Assembly: GCA_009776905.1 (NCBI GenBank)
Contig: WRMX01000136.1
Coordinates: 1-6,967, forward strand
DNA: 6,967 bases
DNA from: Oscillospiraceae bacterium
GTDB lineage: Bacteria > Bacillota > Clostridia > Oscillospirales > Oscillospiraceae
Direction of reading: 5' to 3'
Positions 1-6,504 of the stretch are shown here, one piece after another (within the stretch, counting starts at the first letter, position 1; every line of letters begins with the position of its first letter). Both the position numbers and the translations under genes were made by a program. The notes beneath the pieces were generated by a model that saw only the letters and a program-made list of their open reading frames with translations, was not told the DNA's origin and did not search any database.

Positions 1-1077
1 AGGCCGGAAGCGATAAAGATGTGCCCGCTGGTCCTCGAACTGCGCGGGAGGACGGACATGTTCGAGACTGTCGTCTGCGTCACCGGCCAGCACCGCGAGA
101 TGCTGGATTCCGTGCTTGAAACGTTCAATGTCGTTCCCGACCATGATATGTCGATTATGGACAGCGGGCAGACGCTATTTGACATTACCGCCAAAGTTAT
201 GGCGGGGATGCGTAGGGTGCTCGACGTCGAAAAGCCCGATGTCGTCCTTGTCCACGGCGACACCACCACGTCGTTCGCAGCCGCTCTGGCATGCTTTTAT
301 GCCGGCATTCGCGTTGGCCACGTCGAGGCCGGCTTGCGGACATACAACATTGATTCGCCATATCCCGAGGAGTTCAACCGCCAGGCTGTCGATATCGTTT
401 CCGTGCTCAGCTTCGCGCCGACGGAAGCGTCTCGAGCCAATTTGCTCCGCGAGGGGAAGCTGGCGGAAACAATATTCGTAACGGGAAACACGGGCATAGA
501 TGCGCTGAAGACGACCGTCCGGGCGGATTTTTCGCATCATTTACTGGAATGGGCCGCCGGTTCGCGACTGGTCGTTATGACCGCGCACAGGCACGAGAAT
601 CTAGGCGAGCCGATGCACCGGTTTTTCAGGGCGATACGCAGGGTCGTCGATGAATTCGACGATGTGAAGGTGATATACTCCGTCCATTTGAATCCCGTTG
701 TCGGGCAGGCTGCGGAGAGCGAGCTTGGGGAGCATCCGCGCATACGCTTGATCAGCCCGCCGCTCGATGTGATACCGTTTCACAACTTCCTCGCGAGGGC
801 GCACCTGATACTGACGGACAGCGGGGGCATCCAGGAGGAAGCCCCGTCGCTCGGCAAACCCGTGCTCGTGCTGCGCGACACGACCGAGCGGCCGGAGGGC
901 ATCGAGGCGGGGACGCTCAAGCTTGTCGGCACGGGCGAGGAGTCCGTTTACGATGGGTTCAAGCTGCTGTTGACAGATGTGGTGCTGTATGAGAAAATGA
1001 GCGCAGCGTCCAACCCATATGGCGACGGCCTCGCGTCGAAGCGAATAGCGGATATATTAGCCGAGAAAATACGATGA
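1..1077 (+). CDS. wecB: UDP-N-acetylglucosamine 2-epimerase (non-hydrolysing), 5'-truncated by window edge
   Basis: This cytoplasmic enzyme interconverts UDP-GlcNAc and UDP-ManNAc, which supplies ManNAc units for wall teichoic acid linkage units, capsules or other surface glycans (wecB/mnaA family). The reading frame is open from base 1 and begins RPEAIKM, the motif that normally sits about ten residues into the family. The true start is therefore about nine codons upstream of the window, and the ATG at 19 is an internal Met. Family signatures occur in order: RPEAIK at the N-terminus, HGDTTT (Asp at 259-261, matching the catalytic Asp95 of the E. coli enzyme), VGHVEAGLRT, YPEEFNR, TAHRHEN (His at 586-588), VHLNP, and the nucleotide-binding run TDSGGIQEEAPSLGKP followed by RDTTERPEG. 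It ends NPYGDG...SKRIADIL, as the family does. All 358 visible codons are intact up to TGA at 1075. The next gene is 153 bases away and is not obviously related in function. Family assignment is very secure; the exact glycan pathway cannot be told from here. Confidence 0.96.
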   Translation, partial: RPEAIKMCPLVLELRGRTDMFETVVCVTGQHREMLDSVLETFNVVPDHDMSIMDSGQTLFDITAKVMAGMRRVLDVEKPDVVLVHGDTTTSFAAALACFYAGIRVGHVEAGLRTYNIDSPYPEEFNRQAVDIVSVLSFAPTEASRANLLREGKLAETIFVTGNTGIDALKTTVRADFSHHLLEWAAGSRLVVMTAHRHENLGEPMHRFFRAIRRVVDEFDDVKVIYSVHLNPVVGQAAESELGEHPRIRLISPPLDVIPFHNFLARAHLILTDSGGIQEEAPSLGKPVLVLRDTTERPEGIEAGTLKLVGTGEESVYDGFKLLLTDVVLYEKMSAASNPYGDGLASKRIADILAEKIR

Positions 1078-1109
1078 TGGCGTTAGCTTCGCAGCGCGCC
1101 GGCCATCAT
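1074..1109 (+). terminator. Inverted repeat overlapping the wecB stop, possible terminator
   Basis: ATGATGGC (1074-1081) and GCCATCAT (1102-1109) form a perfect 8-bp stem around a 20-base loop, starting inside the wecB stop codon. No run of T follows directly; the nearest is TTTTT at about 1124-1128. An intrinsic terminator is therefore only possible. The structure could instead protect the transcript's 3' end. Confidence 0.3.
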
Positions 1110-1217
1110 GCGAAAGGCAAATGGTTTTTACCCAGGAGTAGAGCCCTGAACACCGCGCCTTTGTAACACATCGCGCGGCGGGGCCTCACATTGGTAATAT
1201 GAAATTTTATAATTTAC

Positions 1218-1223
1218 AGGAGG
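1218..1223 (+). promoter_or_regulatory. Ribosome binding site AGGAGG for the URO-D gene
   Basis: A perfect AGGAGG lies seven bases before the ATG at 1231. It fixes that start and indicates strong translation initiation. Confidence 0.85.
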
Positions 1224-1230
1224 ATTCATC

Positions 1231-2316
1231 ATGGCAGTACCGGCATACGACCCCAAAGAATTGACGGTGGTGGGAGAGATTCCGCCCAGGTTCGGCATTG
1301 GGTTGCCGATCCCAATCTACAGCTACCCCGTGACGCCGAAGGAAGCGTTCAAGGCGATGGTCCAGCGCCAGCCCGTGTGGCAAATCTCCGGCATCGAGAG
1401 CAAGATTTTCGCGCCCAAGCTTCTGCCCGACAACGTCGCCCGCGCGATGGTCATACAGGAGGAGCCGTTCGACAACCTCAACGATGGCGGCGGCAAGGAC
1501 ATGTTCGGCTTGGAGTGGGAATATATCGCCCAGGTCGGCGGTTCGATGATCCGCCCGGGCAAGCCGTTCCTCGAGGACGCCAACGAGTGGTATGACAAAG
1601 TCGTGTGGCCCGACATCGAGAAATGGGACTGGGAGAATTCGGCGAAGAACAACAATGGCACGTTTTTGGGCACTGACACGTACAACACGTGCTGGCTCCA
1701 GACCGGATTCTTCGAGCGCCTTATTTCGTTCATGGACTTCGAGGGCGCCATCATGGCGATGGCGGACGAGGACCAGAACGGCGCCGTGAAGGATCTGTTT
1801 GACAAGCTCGCCGACCAATACATCAAGATATTCGACAAATTCATCACGTATTTCCCCAATATCGACGGCTTCTGCGTACATGACGACTGGGGCAGCCAGA
1901 AAGAGACGTTTTTCTCGCCCGCGTTGGTGGAGGAGATGATCGTTCCGGCGATGCAGAAGGTCACGAATTTCATCCATTCCAAGGGCAAGGGCGCGGAGCT
2001 TCACAGTTGCGGACAGATATTGAAGCAGGTGCCGAACATGATCAAGGCCGGCTGGGACTATTGGGGCGGCCAGGCCATGAACGACACTCATACGATTTAT
2101 GATCTATATGGCGATGGCATCACCATCGGCGTCATTCCCGACTCCTTCGATCCGGAGACGACTTCCGAGGAGGACCAGCGCGCGGCCGCGAGGGCTTACG
2201 CGGACAAGTTCTGCGATCCCAAAAAGCCGTCGTTCCTCAATGCATATGGCGCGATGCTGACTCCCGCATACAGGGAGGAGCTCTACGTCCGCTCGAGGCA
2301 AAACTACAGCAAGTAA
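1231..2316 (+). CDS. URO-D superfamily protein, probable corrinoid/cobalamin methyltransferase (MtaA/MtbA-like)
   Basis: This 361-residue cytoplasmic protein has the uroporphyrinogen decarboxylase fold but looks like the methyltransferase branch and not heme HemE. Family members of this branch move methyl groups between a corrinoid protein and a thiol acceptor through a bound zinc ion. Visible signs are FCVHDDWGSQ (residues 214-223), typical of this branch, followed by ELHSCGQ, where His258 and Cys260 give the HxC zinc-ligand pair. Cys328 (KFCDPKKP) is placed plausibly for a third ligand, since MtaA enzymes use a later Cys; this is inference. The length is normal for the family. The start is set by AGGAGG at 1218-1223. 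No corrinoid-binding protein, substrate methyltransferase or activating ATPase is adjacent, so the substrate cannot be named. Such stand-alone copies are common in Clostridia, often annotated as URO-D or veratrol-type O-demethylation partners. It appears monocistronic, with structured spacers on both sides. Fold assignment is secure; the reaction is not. Confidence 0.85.
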   Translation: MAVPAYDPKELTVVGEIPPRFGIGLPIPIYSYPVTPKEAFKAMVQRQPVWQISGIESKIFAPKLLPDNVARAMVIQEEPFDNLNDGGGKDMFGLEWEYIAQVGGSMIRPGKPFLEDANEWYDKVVWPDIEKWDWENSAKNNNGTFLGTDTYNTCWLQTGFFERLISFMDFEGAIMAMADEDQNGAVKDLFDKLADQYIKIFDKFITYFPNIDGFCVHDDWGSQKETFFSPALVEEMIVPAMQKVTNFIHSKGKGAELHSCGQILKQVPNMIKAGWDYWGGQAMNDTHTIYDLYGDGITIGVIPDSFDPETTSEEDQRAAARAYADKFCDPKKPSFLNAYGAMLTPAYREELYVRSRQNYSK

Positions 2317-2327
2317 CGCGCGGCGTT
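2315..2327 (+). repeat. Small hairpin at the URO-D gene stop
   Basis: AACGC (2315-2319) and GCGTT (2323-2327) form a five-base stem with a three-base loop that overlaps the TAA stop. It is short and may be chance, but it sits directly in front of the stronger hairpin at 2334-2353. Confidence 0.25.
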
Positions 2328-2333
2328 GGGGTT

Positions 2334-2353
2334 GTGGGGGGTGGAACCCCCAC
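2334..2353 (+). terminator. GC-rich hairpin 18 bases after the URO-D stop, possible terminator
   Basis: GTGGGGG (2334-2340) pairs perfectly with CCCCCAC (2347-2353) around the loop GTGGAA, and a flanking T:G wobble could extend the stem. Its position just after the stop codon suits a terminator, and the stem would be very stable. The downstream bases GTTAGAAAG lack a T-tract, so it is not a canonical Rho-independent site. It could equally be a 3'-end stabilising structure. An alternative stem, GGGGTT/AACCCC (2328-2333 with 2345-2350), competes with it. Confidence 0.4.
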
Positions 2354-2370
2354 GTTAGAAAGTGGCGTTT

Positions 2371-2420
2371 GAAACAGGGGAATGGCTCTCGCGTATTCTC
2401 CTGTTTCCTCCTGTTTCCTC
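2371..2420 (+). repeat. Inverted and tandem short repeats built on GAAACAGG / CCTGTTTC
   Basis: GAAACAGG at 2371-2378 is followed by two copies of its reverse complement CCTGTTTC, at 2400-2407 and 2410-2417. The latter belong to a tandem repeat of the 10-mer TCCTGTTTCC that spans about 2398-2420 (2.3 copies). Either reverse copy could pair with the first to form a hairpin ahead of the permease gene. CGTATTC also flanks the tandem part, at 2392-2398 and 2421-2427. A related inverted copy lies beyond the far end of the permease gene at 5981-5994. Confidence 0.6.
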
Positions 2421-2450
2421 GTATTCGCCAAAATGCAGGCCTTTTGCCTA

Positions 2451-2458
2451 TGGAGGGG
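2451..2458 (+). promoter_or_regulatory. Ribosome binding site for the large permease
   Basis: TGGAGGGG lies six bases before the ATG at 2465. It decides the start. The frame stays open upstream to an ATG at 2369, but that codon has no RBS, and the extra 32 residues would be encoded by the hairpin/repeat region and resemble nothing. Confidence 0.75.
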
Positions 2459-2464
2459 ATAATA

Positions 2465-5400
2465 ATGAGAACTATGCTCAGCATTAAAACCTTGTTCCGT
2501 ACGAAACTCAAGACACTGCTGACGTTCATGTTGCTCGGGGCGACTTCATATATGCTCTTCTTTGGCATCGCGGAATATGCGGCAGTGTCGCGCGCGATGG
2601 CGCAATCAATCGGCTTCTACAAAGGCATAGGAGCTGTGGAAGCCGAGCCTCCGCTCGAGGAGATCCCCGATGATTTCTGGCCTGACTATCTGCCATTAGA
2701 TATATGGTCGCCCGTTTCCGTATACGGCCTCGACTTTTATCTCTACGCCGACGAACGGGTCGCATACAACCCATATGGGGAAGAAATAAGGCAATACAGT
2801 TACGCGGGGCTCAGCCAATCAACCATCGACACGATAGCTGCCTTGCCGCAGGTTTCGAGGGTGAGCACGAGGTACATGACGGCAGGAGTGTCCCCGACAC
2901 TGGAGCGCAGCTTCGATAATGACAATTATTACTTATACTCTGCACGATTTGTCGCCGAAGCGACGCTGTATTCAGTTCAGCAACTCAACCCAAATGCCGA
3001 TCCGGATGTGCCTAAAAGCTACAAGCTCCTATTCATCGACTTTACGCTCCTCTCTGGCAATCAAAAACTATCCGAATTCTTTGAAGGGGACGACTGGCGT
3101 CTGGCTGAAGCATATTCACATGCATTTGGACCGGAATACGAAGGTGATGGTAATTTTCCGGATGCTTCGTTTCAAACCAATAAAACGCAGGTCAGGATTG
3201 TTTTACATGGGAGCGAGATATACCGTAGCGAGTTGTACAGCACCGATTTTATGGATAGCCTTGTCCCCGGGGAGCGGTATGTGATCATCGGGCGCTATAC
3301 GCCAATATATATGGCCAATACAATTGGCGACGTCGACATTTCGTTGTCGGACCCGATGACGCTGGACTGGTGCCCGCAAATATATCCGCTCGATGATATG
3401 CCGGAAAACTACATCAACCTCCCGGAGTTCGCCCCGCTGCGCGAGATGATTGAGATTACAGAAGCAGACACCCATACGCTCGATGTTGTTTATGCTGATG
3501 ATATGTCTACGATAATGCGTTTCGCCGAAGGCAGCATGCAGATCACCGACGGAAGGGCGCTCACGGAAGATGACAGCGCAAACAAGAACAACGCCTGCGT
3601 GATGAACAGCGCGTATATGTCTGAAAACGGCTTGAAGATAGGAGACAAGATAGCCTTGCGGCTCGGGGATGAGCTGTTCGACCAGAACCAATCGCTCGGT
3701 TCGGTCGCCGTCGTCCGCGAACGATACCCAAGCGATTTCACGGAGCAGGAGTTTGAGATCGTCGGCGCTTACAGGGATGTGGACACTGTTGCCAATCAAT
3801 CAAAGAATCTTCACTGGGCATATTCTCGAAACACTGTCTTTGTCCCGCAGGCGTTCCTTCCGGTCGATGTCCCCGATGATTACATCGTAAGGCCGGGAGA
3901 GTTCAGCTTCGTAATAGACGACCCGAGGGATATAACTGCGTTCCTTGAGGAAGCCCGGCCAATCATAGAAGATGAACTCGGGCTCACTTTGTTCTTCAGC
4001 GACGGCGGATGGTCCGCTGTTGAAAATCAGATACGCCAGGCCGGCGCGAGCGCAAAAGTGAGGCTCGCGGCGTCCTGCTTCTCCGTTGCGGTCGCCGTCT
4101 GCCTCACGGCCTACCTCTTCGTCTGGCGCAAACGCAAGGAATATGCGGTCATGCGCGCGCTGGGAACCCCAAAACGTTCGGCTAACCGCAGTTTGTCTGT
4201 TCCCCTTGCAGTATTGGGACTGGCTGCAACGGCCGTGGGGTCGGTGCTGGGCCGTATTACTGCAGGGAGCAGGATAGAGAGCGTGCTTGCTCCGTTTGCG
4301 GAAGCAGGCATCGCTACAGAGGCAAGCATTCCGGGATACTTGGTGATAGTATGCTTCGTATTGGCTCTCGCCGCACTGGCGATCTTCACGGCTATCATGC
4401 TGCGCAGCACGAGCGCCAAACAGCCGCTGGAGCTGCTGCAGATCGGCGAAGGACAGGTTACGGCCAAGAATGGGAAAAAACACGTCCTCCGAGCAGAAGC
4501 GGAGACGACAGCACGAGAAATGGACGAGCGCGCCTTGGAGGCTGCTGCGGAACTCGGGCTGGCAGGTCGCATCCCGGAAATGGACGAGCATGCCTCGGGT
4601 GCTGCCACGGACATCAAGAAGGGAGGTCGCATCCCGGAAATGGACGAGCACGCCTCGGGTTTCACCACGGACATCAAGCAGGGAGGCCATTTCCCGCTTG
4701 CAGGGGCGACAGCCCGGAAGCGCGCCCGAGACAAACAGGGACCCGGCCGCCACGCGGTCCGCTACGCCGCACGGCACATCCGCCGCCAACCCGTAAAATC
4801 CCTGCTCTCCGCCGGCCTTGCCCTCCTGATCGCAGGCGCGGTCGGACAATTGACGCAGGTACGGGGTACATACAGGGAAATGTACCGAGGCTTGGACCAG
4901 AAAGCATACATTATCGATGGAATTACCCTGCTTGACGCGATCGAATCTGCTACCTTCGGTCAGTTGAGCGCTGTCTATTTTGAGAACAGCACACAGGTAC
5001 TCACTTGTTTCCACTTTGACCCAACGGTCGTGTTTACGAACGACATTGAGCGATACAGCGACGGAGCAGTTGAGATAGAGTTCCTCGACGGATACAACTA
5101 CGCGTCGCAAAGCAAGATAGACGAGCCATTATACGGGCCTACGAACAGGACATGCGTTATGGACGCCGGATTGATGCGTAGGCTGGGACTTGAGCTCGGG
5201 GACTCGGTCAGGCTCACTGATGCGTACGAGATGGCCGCGCTATACAGAGAGCATTTTGGCCTGCCGCCCCTGGACATGGATCCGGTGGAGCTGCAGAAGA
5301 ACAAAGAATCCCTCGACCCGCTGTATGACGAGATTTCCGTGTTCTTAACGCTGGTAGGAAGCGATGTGTCCGGCAGCGCGCCCAACATGGTATATCTCCC

Positions 5401-5962
5401 GATGACGAGAGCAATCGACTCGCAGCTCTCGCACCTGAATGACAAAATATTGGACTATGCGGAGTATACATTGACATCGCCGGAATACGCCGGGGAGTTC
5501 AACTCATTCGTCGAGAAAAAAATTAAAGGCCCCGCAGTCGGAGACGTTGGGTCACCTTTCATGATGGACACGAGCGAGGCGGACAATATTCTGCAGAAGG
5601 TAAGGCTGCTTGATATGCTCTATCCTATTGCTGCGGCGATATCGTTGGTGCTTTCAGGGCTGTTTCCCGGGCTGATCGTCATGCAAACAGACAGGGAGGC
5701 GGCAATCATGCGCGCCATTGGCGCAACGAAGAAGCGCGCAAGGGCGATGCTGACGCTGGAGCAAGCCACGCTCTGCATCGCCGGCCTATTCTGCGCAGCA
5801 GTTTTGCTTTACGCCATCAATGGCGCTGCGATTGCAGGCTATATTGGAGCCATCGGAATATACGCTGCTGCGCAGCTTGTGGCTTGCGTTGCGGGAGCGC
5901 TTATTTGCGCAGTGGTCGCGACCAGGCGCAGGGTATTGGAGCTTTTACAGGTAAAAGAATAA
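2465..5962 (+). CDS. Giant two-module FtsX/MacB-like ABC transporter permease
   Basis: This 1165-residue inner-membrane protein is probably the permease of an ABC exporter; the family couples a cytoplasmic ATPase to lipid, peptide or antimicrobial export or to cell-wall control. It contains two homologous modules. Module 1 has TM1 (about 18-36), a very large outside domain (about 40-530) and three membrane segments (about 534-554, 579-597, 624-646). Module 2 has TM5 (about 779-797), a smaller outside domain (about 800-1050) and three segments (about 1053-1073, 1101-1117, 1132-1152). After the first segment of each C-terminal trio comes the FtsX signature: KEYAVMRALGTPKRS (559-572) and REAAIMRAIGATKKR (1077-1091). 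Both outside domains share a MacB-type stretch, ACVMN...GLKIGD (377-394) and TCVMD...GLELGD (896-913), which supports internal duplication. The modules are joined by a charged cytoplasmic linker (about 647-760) containing a 20-residue repeat. No ATPase gene is in the window, although these permeases usually sit beside one. Substrate is unknown. Family assignment is firm. Confidence 0.9.
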   Translation: MRTMLSIKTLFRTKLKTLLTFMLLGATSYMLFFGIAEYAAVSRAMAQSIGFYKGIGAVEAEPPLEEIPDDFWPDYLPLDIWSPVSVYGLDFYLYADERVAYNPYGEEIRQYSYAGLSQSTIDTIAALPQVSRVSTRYMTAGVSPTLERSFDNDNYYLYSARFVAEATLYSVQQLNPNADPDVPKSYKLLFIDFTLLSGNQKLSEFFEGDDWRLAEAYSHAFGPEYEGDGNFPDASFQTNKTQVRIVLHGSEIYRSELYSTDFMDSLVPGERYVIIGRYTPIYMANTIGDVDISLSDPMTLDWCPQIYPLDDMPENYINLPEFAPLREMIEITEADTHTLDVVYADDMSTIMRFAEGSMQITDGRALTEDDSANKNNACVMNSAYMSENGLKIGDKIALRLGDELFDQNQSLGSVAVVRERYPSDFTEQEFEIVGAYRDVDTVANQSKNLHWAYSRNTVFVPQAFLPVDVPDDYIVRPGEFSFVIDDPRDITAFLEEARPIIEDELGLTLFFSDGGWSAVENQIRQAGASAKVRLAASCFSVAVAVCLTAYLFVWRKRKEYAVMRALGTPKRSANRSLSVPLAVLGLAATAVGSVLGRITAGSRIESVLAPFAEAGIATEASIPGYLVIVCFVLALAALAIFTAIMLRSTSAKQPLELLQIGEGQVTAKNGKKHVLRAEAETTAREMDERALEAAAELGLAGRIPEMDEHASGAATDIKKGGRIPEMDEHASGFTTDIKQGGHFPLAGATARKRARDKQGPGRHAVRYAARHIRRQPVKSLLSAGLALLIAGAVGQLTQVRGTYREMYRGLDQKAYIIDGITLLDAIESATFGQLSAVYFENSTQVLTCFHFDPTVVFTNDIERYSDGAVEIEFLDGYNYASQSKIDEPLYGPTNRTCVMDAGLMRRLGLELGDSVRLTDAYEMAALYREHFGLPPLDMDPVELQKNKESLDPLYDEISVFLTLVGSDVSGSAPNMVYLPMTRAIDSQLSHLNDKILDYAEYTLTSPEYAGEFNSFVEKKIKGPAVGDVGSPFMMDTSEADNILQKVRLLDMLYPIAAAISLVLSGLFPGLIVMQTDREAAIMRAIGATKKRARAMLTLEQATLCIAGLFCAAVLLYAINGAAIAGYIGAIGIYAAAQLVACVAGALICAVVATRRRVLELLQVKE
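4502..4681 (+). repeat. 60-bp in-frame tandem repeat (three units) in the permease linker
   Basis: The sequence repeats with an exact 60-base period. Units 4562-4621 and 4622-4681 differ at only about 7 of 60 bases, and the preceding unit 4502-4561 is a diverged copy. In protein they are residues 680-699, 700-719 and 720-739, each with an EMDE core: REMDERAL, then PEMDEHASG twice, the last two ending TDIKKG and TDIKQG. A fragment of a further unit, GGHFP, follows. The period is a multiple of three, so copy number can change without a frameshift. The predicted location is cytoplasmic, between the two permease halves. Confidence 0.9.
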
Positions 5963-5980
5963 GAGCGATAGCTGATAGAT

Positions 5981-5994
5981 AGGAAACAGGAGGA
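5981..5994 (+). repeat. 14-bp repeat, inverted relative to the copy upstream of the permease gene
   Basis: AGGAAACAGGAGGA here is the exact reverse complement of 2406-2419. The two copies bracket the permease gene, 46 bases before its start codon and 19 bases after its stop. The GGAGG inside it resembles an RBS, but no start codon follows at a suitable distance. Confidence 0.6.
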
Positions 5995-6000
5995 CCGGCC

Positions 6001-6031
6001 GAGACTGCTGAAAGAGTCTGTCAAAAACTCT
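6001..6031. mobile_element. Possible terminal end of a decayed insertion sequence
   Basis: GAGACTGCTGAAAGAGTCTG followed by TCAAAAACTCT resembles the outer ends of several Bacillota insertion sequences, which often start with a G(A/G)GACTG(C/T)TGAAAAA-type terminal repeat. It lies about 60 bases beyond the stop of the - strand transposase-like remnant, as expected for an IS right end. No matching inverted copy was found elsewhere in the window, so the other end is lost or outside. AGAGT/ACTCT inside it could form a weak 5-bp stem (6013-6017 with 6027-6031). The assignment comes from memory of family patterns and is tentative. Confidence 0.3.
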
Positions 6032-6091
6032 AAAATGCATGCTCGGCGATGGAGTTGATCCCTTCGGCGGCATGGGCTCCGCATCCGATCG

Positions 6092-6249
6092 TCATCTGCG
6101 AGATTCTATATTTTGCAGACGGAAACCCTGATGTTGACAGGTTTTGAGGTTTGTGGTCATTTTGGCCACAAAGCTCAACACGTTGATTTCAGCCGCTTTC
6201 GTCGGTTGTTATTGTATGCATATGCAAATCCCTTTCGTAGTAGCGGTCG
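6092..6249 (-). pseudogene. Transposase C-terminal remnant (frameshifted)
   Basis: Read on the - strand, 6208 down to 6092 encodes 38 residues, including KAAEINVLSFVAKMTTNLKT and then QGFRLQNIESRR before TGA. A hydrophobic helix of this kind followed by a short basic tail is typical of DDE-transposase C-termini. Just upstream the same frame has a stop (TAA at 6209-6211), while a neighbouring frame carries LLRKGFAYAYNNNRRK. That looks like the preceding part of the same protein, implying a frameshift near 6200. Nothing further upstream continues it, so only a decayed 3' end remains. The IS family cannot be named. Chance resemblance is possible. Confidence 0.35.
6150..6172. repeat. 7-bp inverted repeat inside the transposase remnant
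   Basis: TTTGTGG (6150-6156) and CCACAAA (6166-6172) form a perfect stem with a nine-base loop. It falls within the remnant coding stretch and is probably incidental. Confidence 0.3.
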
Positions 6250-6279
6250 GGAGCTGGGGGCGGCTGGGCGTTTGGGTTC

Positions 6280-6297
6280 CCGCGCCTTCACGCGCGG
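6280..6297. repeat. GC-rich hairpin
   Basis: CCGCGC (6280-6285) and GCGCGG (6292-6297) form a perfect six-base stem with the loop CTTCAC. No T-run follows on either strand, so a terminator is unlikely. Confidence 0.35.
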
Positions 6298-6324
6298 TAT
6301 CTGCTCCATGGCTACTGTTGCTGC

Positions 6325-6413
6325 AAGCACTGTCCCGAGTTCCGGAATGACATCTTCCGTGTACGATAAGCACTGTCCCGAACTCCTGAATGTTATCTAC
6401 CGTGTACGATAAG
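6325..6413. repeat. 43-bp direct tandem repeat, two units
   Basis: Units 6325-6367 and 6368-6410 match at about 37 of 43 positions and are followed by the first three bases of another unit (AAG). Shared blocks are AAGCACTGTCCCGA at the left and CCGTGTACGAT at the right. The array lies between the transposase remnant and the AT-rich leader. Tandem or repeated transposase-binding sites at an element end, as in the IS21 family, would look like this, but no IstA/IstB coding sequence is visible. The function is unknown. Confidence 0.85.
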
Positions 6414-6504
6414 GCTTAAAGCAGCTATAAGGTCAATAGGAAATTTCTTCCACAAACGGAAATATACGCGGAAAAAACATAAAAATTGCAAAAAAAAGCG
6501 GCTT

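Noticed and set aside
1153..1178. CCGCGC/GCGCGG inverted repeat in the wecB/URO-D spacer
   Set aside because: It has a six-base stem with a 14-base loop and no T-tract. It is too weak to call in GC-rich DNA.
1208..1213. Perfect TATAAT hexamer before the URO-D gene
   Set aside because: A transcript from this -10 would begin at or inside the RBS (1218-1223), and the -35 region (CTCACA at 1185-1190) is weak. It is probably AT-rich leader sequence and not the promoter.
1207..2091. Long - strand open frame (294 codons) opposite the URO-D gene
   Set aside because: It lies entirely opposite a clearly recognisable gene. Its product is rich in Arg, His, Val and Leu with no family motif, as expected from the antisense of GC-biased codons.
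2369..2464. Upstream in-frame extension of the permease (32 extra residues from an ATG at 2369)
   Set aside because: There is no RBS at 2369, whereas TGGAGGGG sits six bases before 2465. The extension covers the hairpin/repeat spacer, and a start at 2465 leads directly into the usual N-terminal membrane segment.
3800..5110. Long - strand open frame (436 codons) opposite the permease
   Set aside because: It is antisense to a gene with clear FtsX motifs. Its sequence shows the 60-bp repeat in antisense form and no domain signature. It is open because of codon bias on the sense strand.
6113..6412. + strand open frame of 99 codons
   Set aside because: It has no RBS, has atypical composition, runs opposite the transposase remnant and ends in the 43-bp repeat.
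6325..6413. CRISPR array
   Set aside because: There are only two units, adjacent with no spacers, and no cas genes are present. It is a simple direct tandem repeat.
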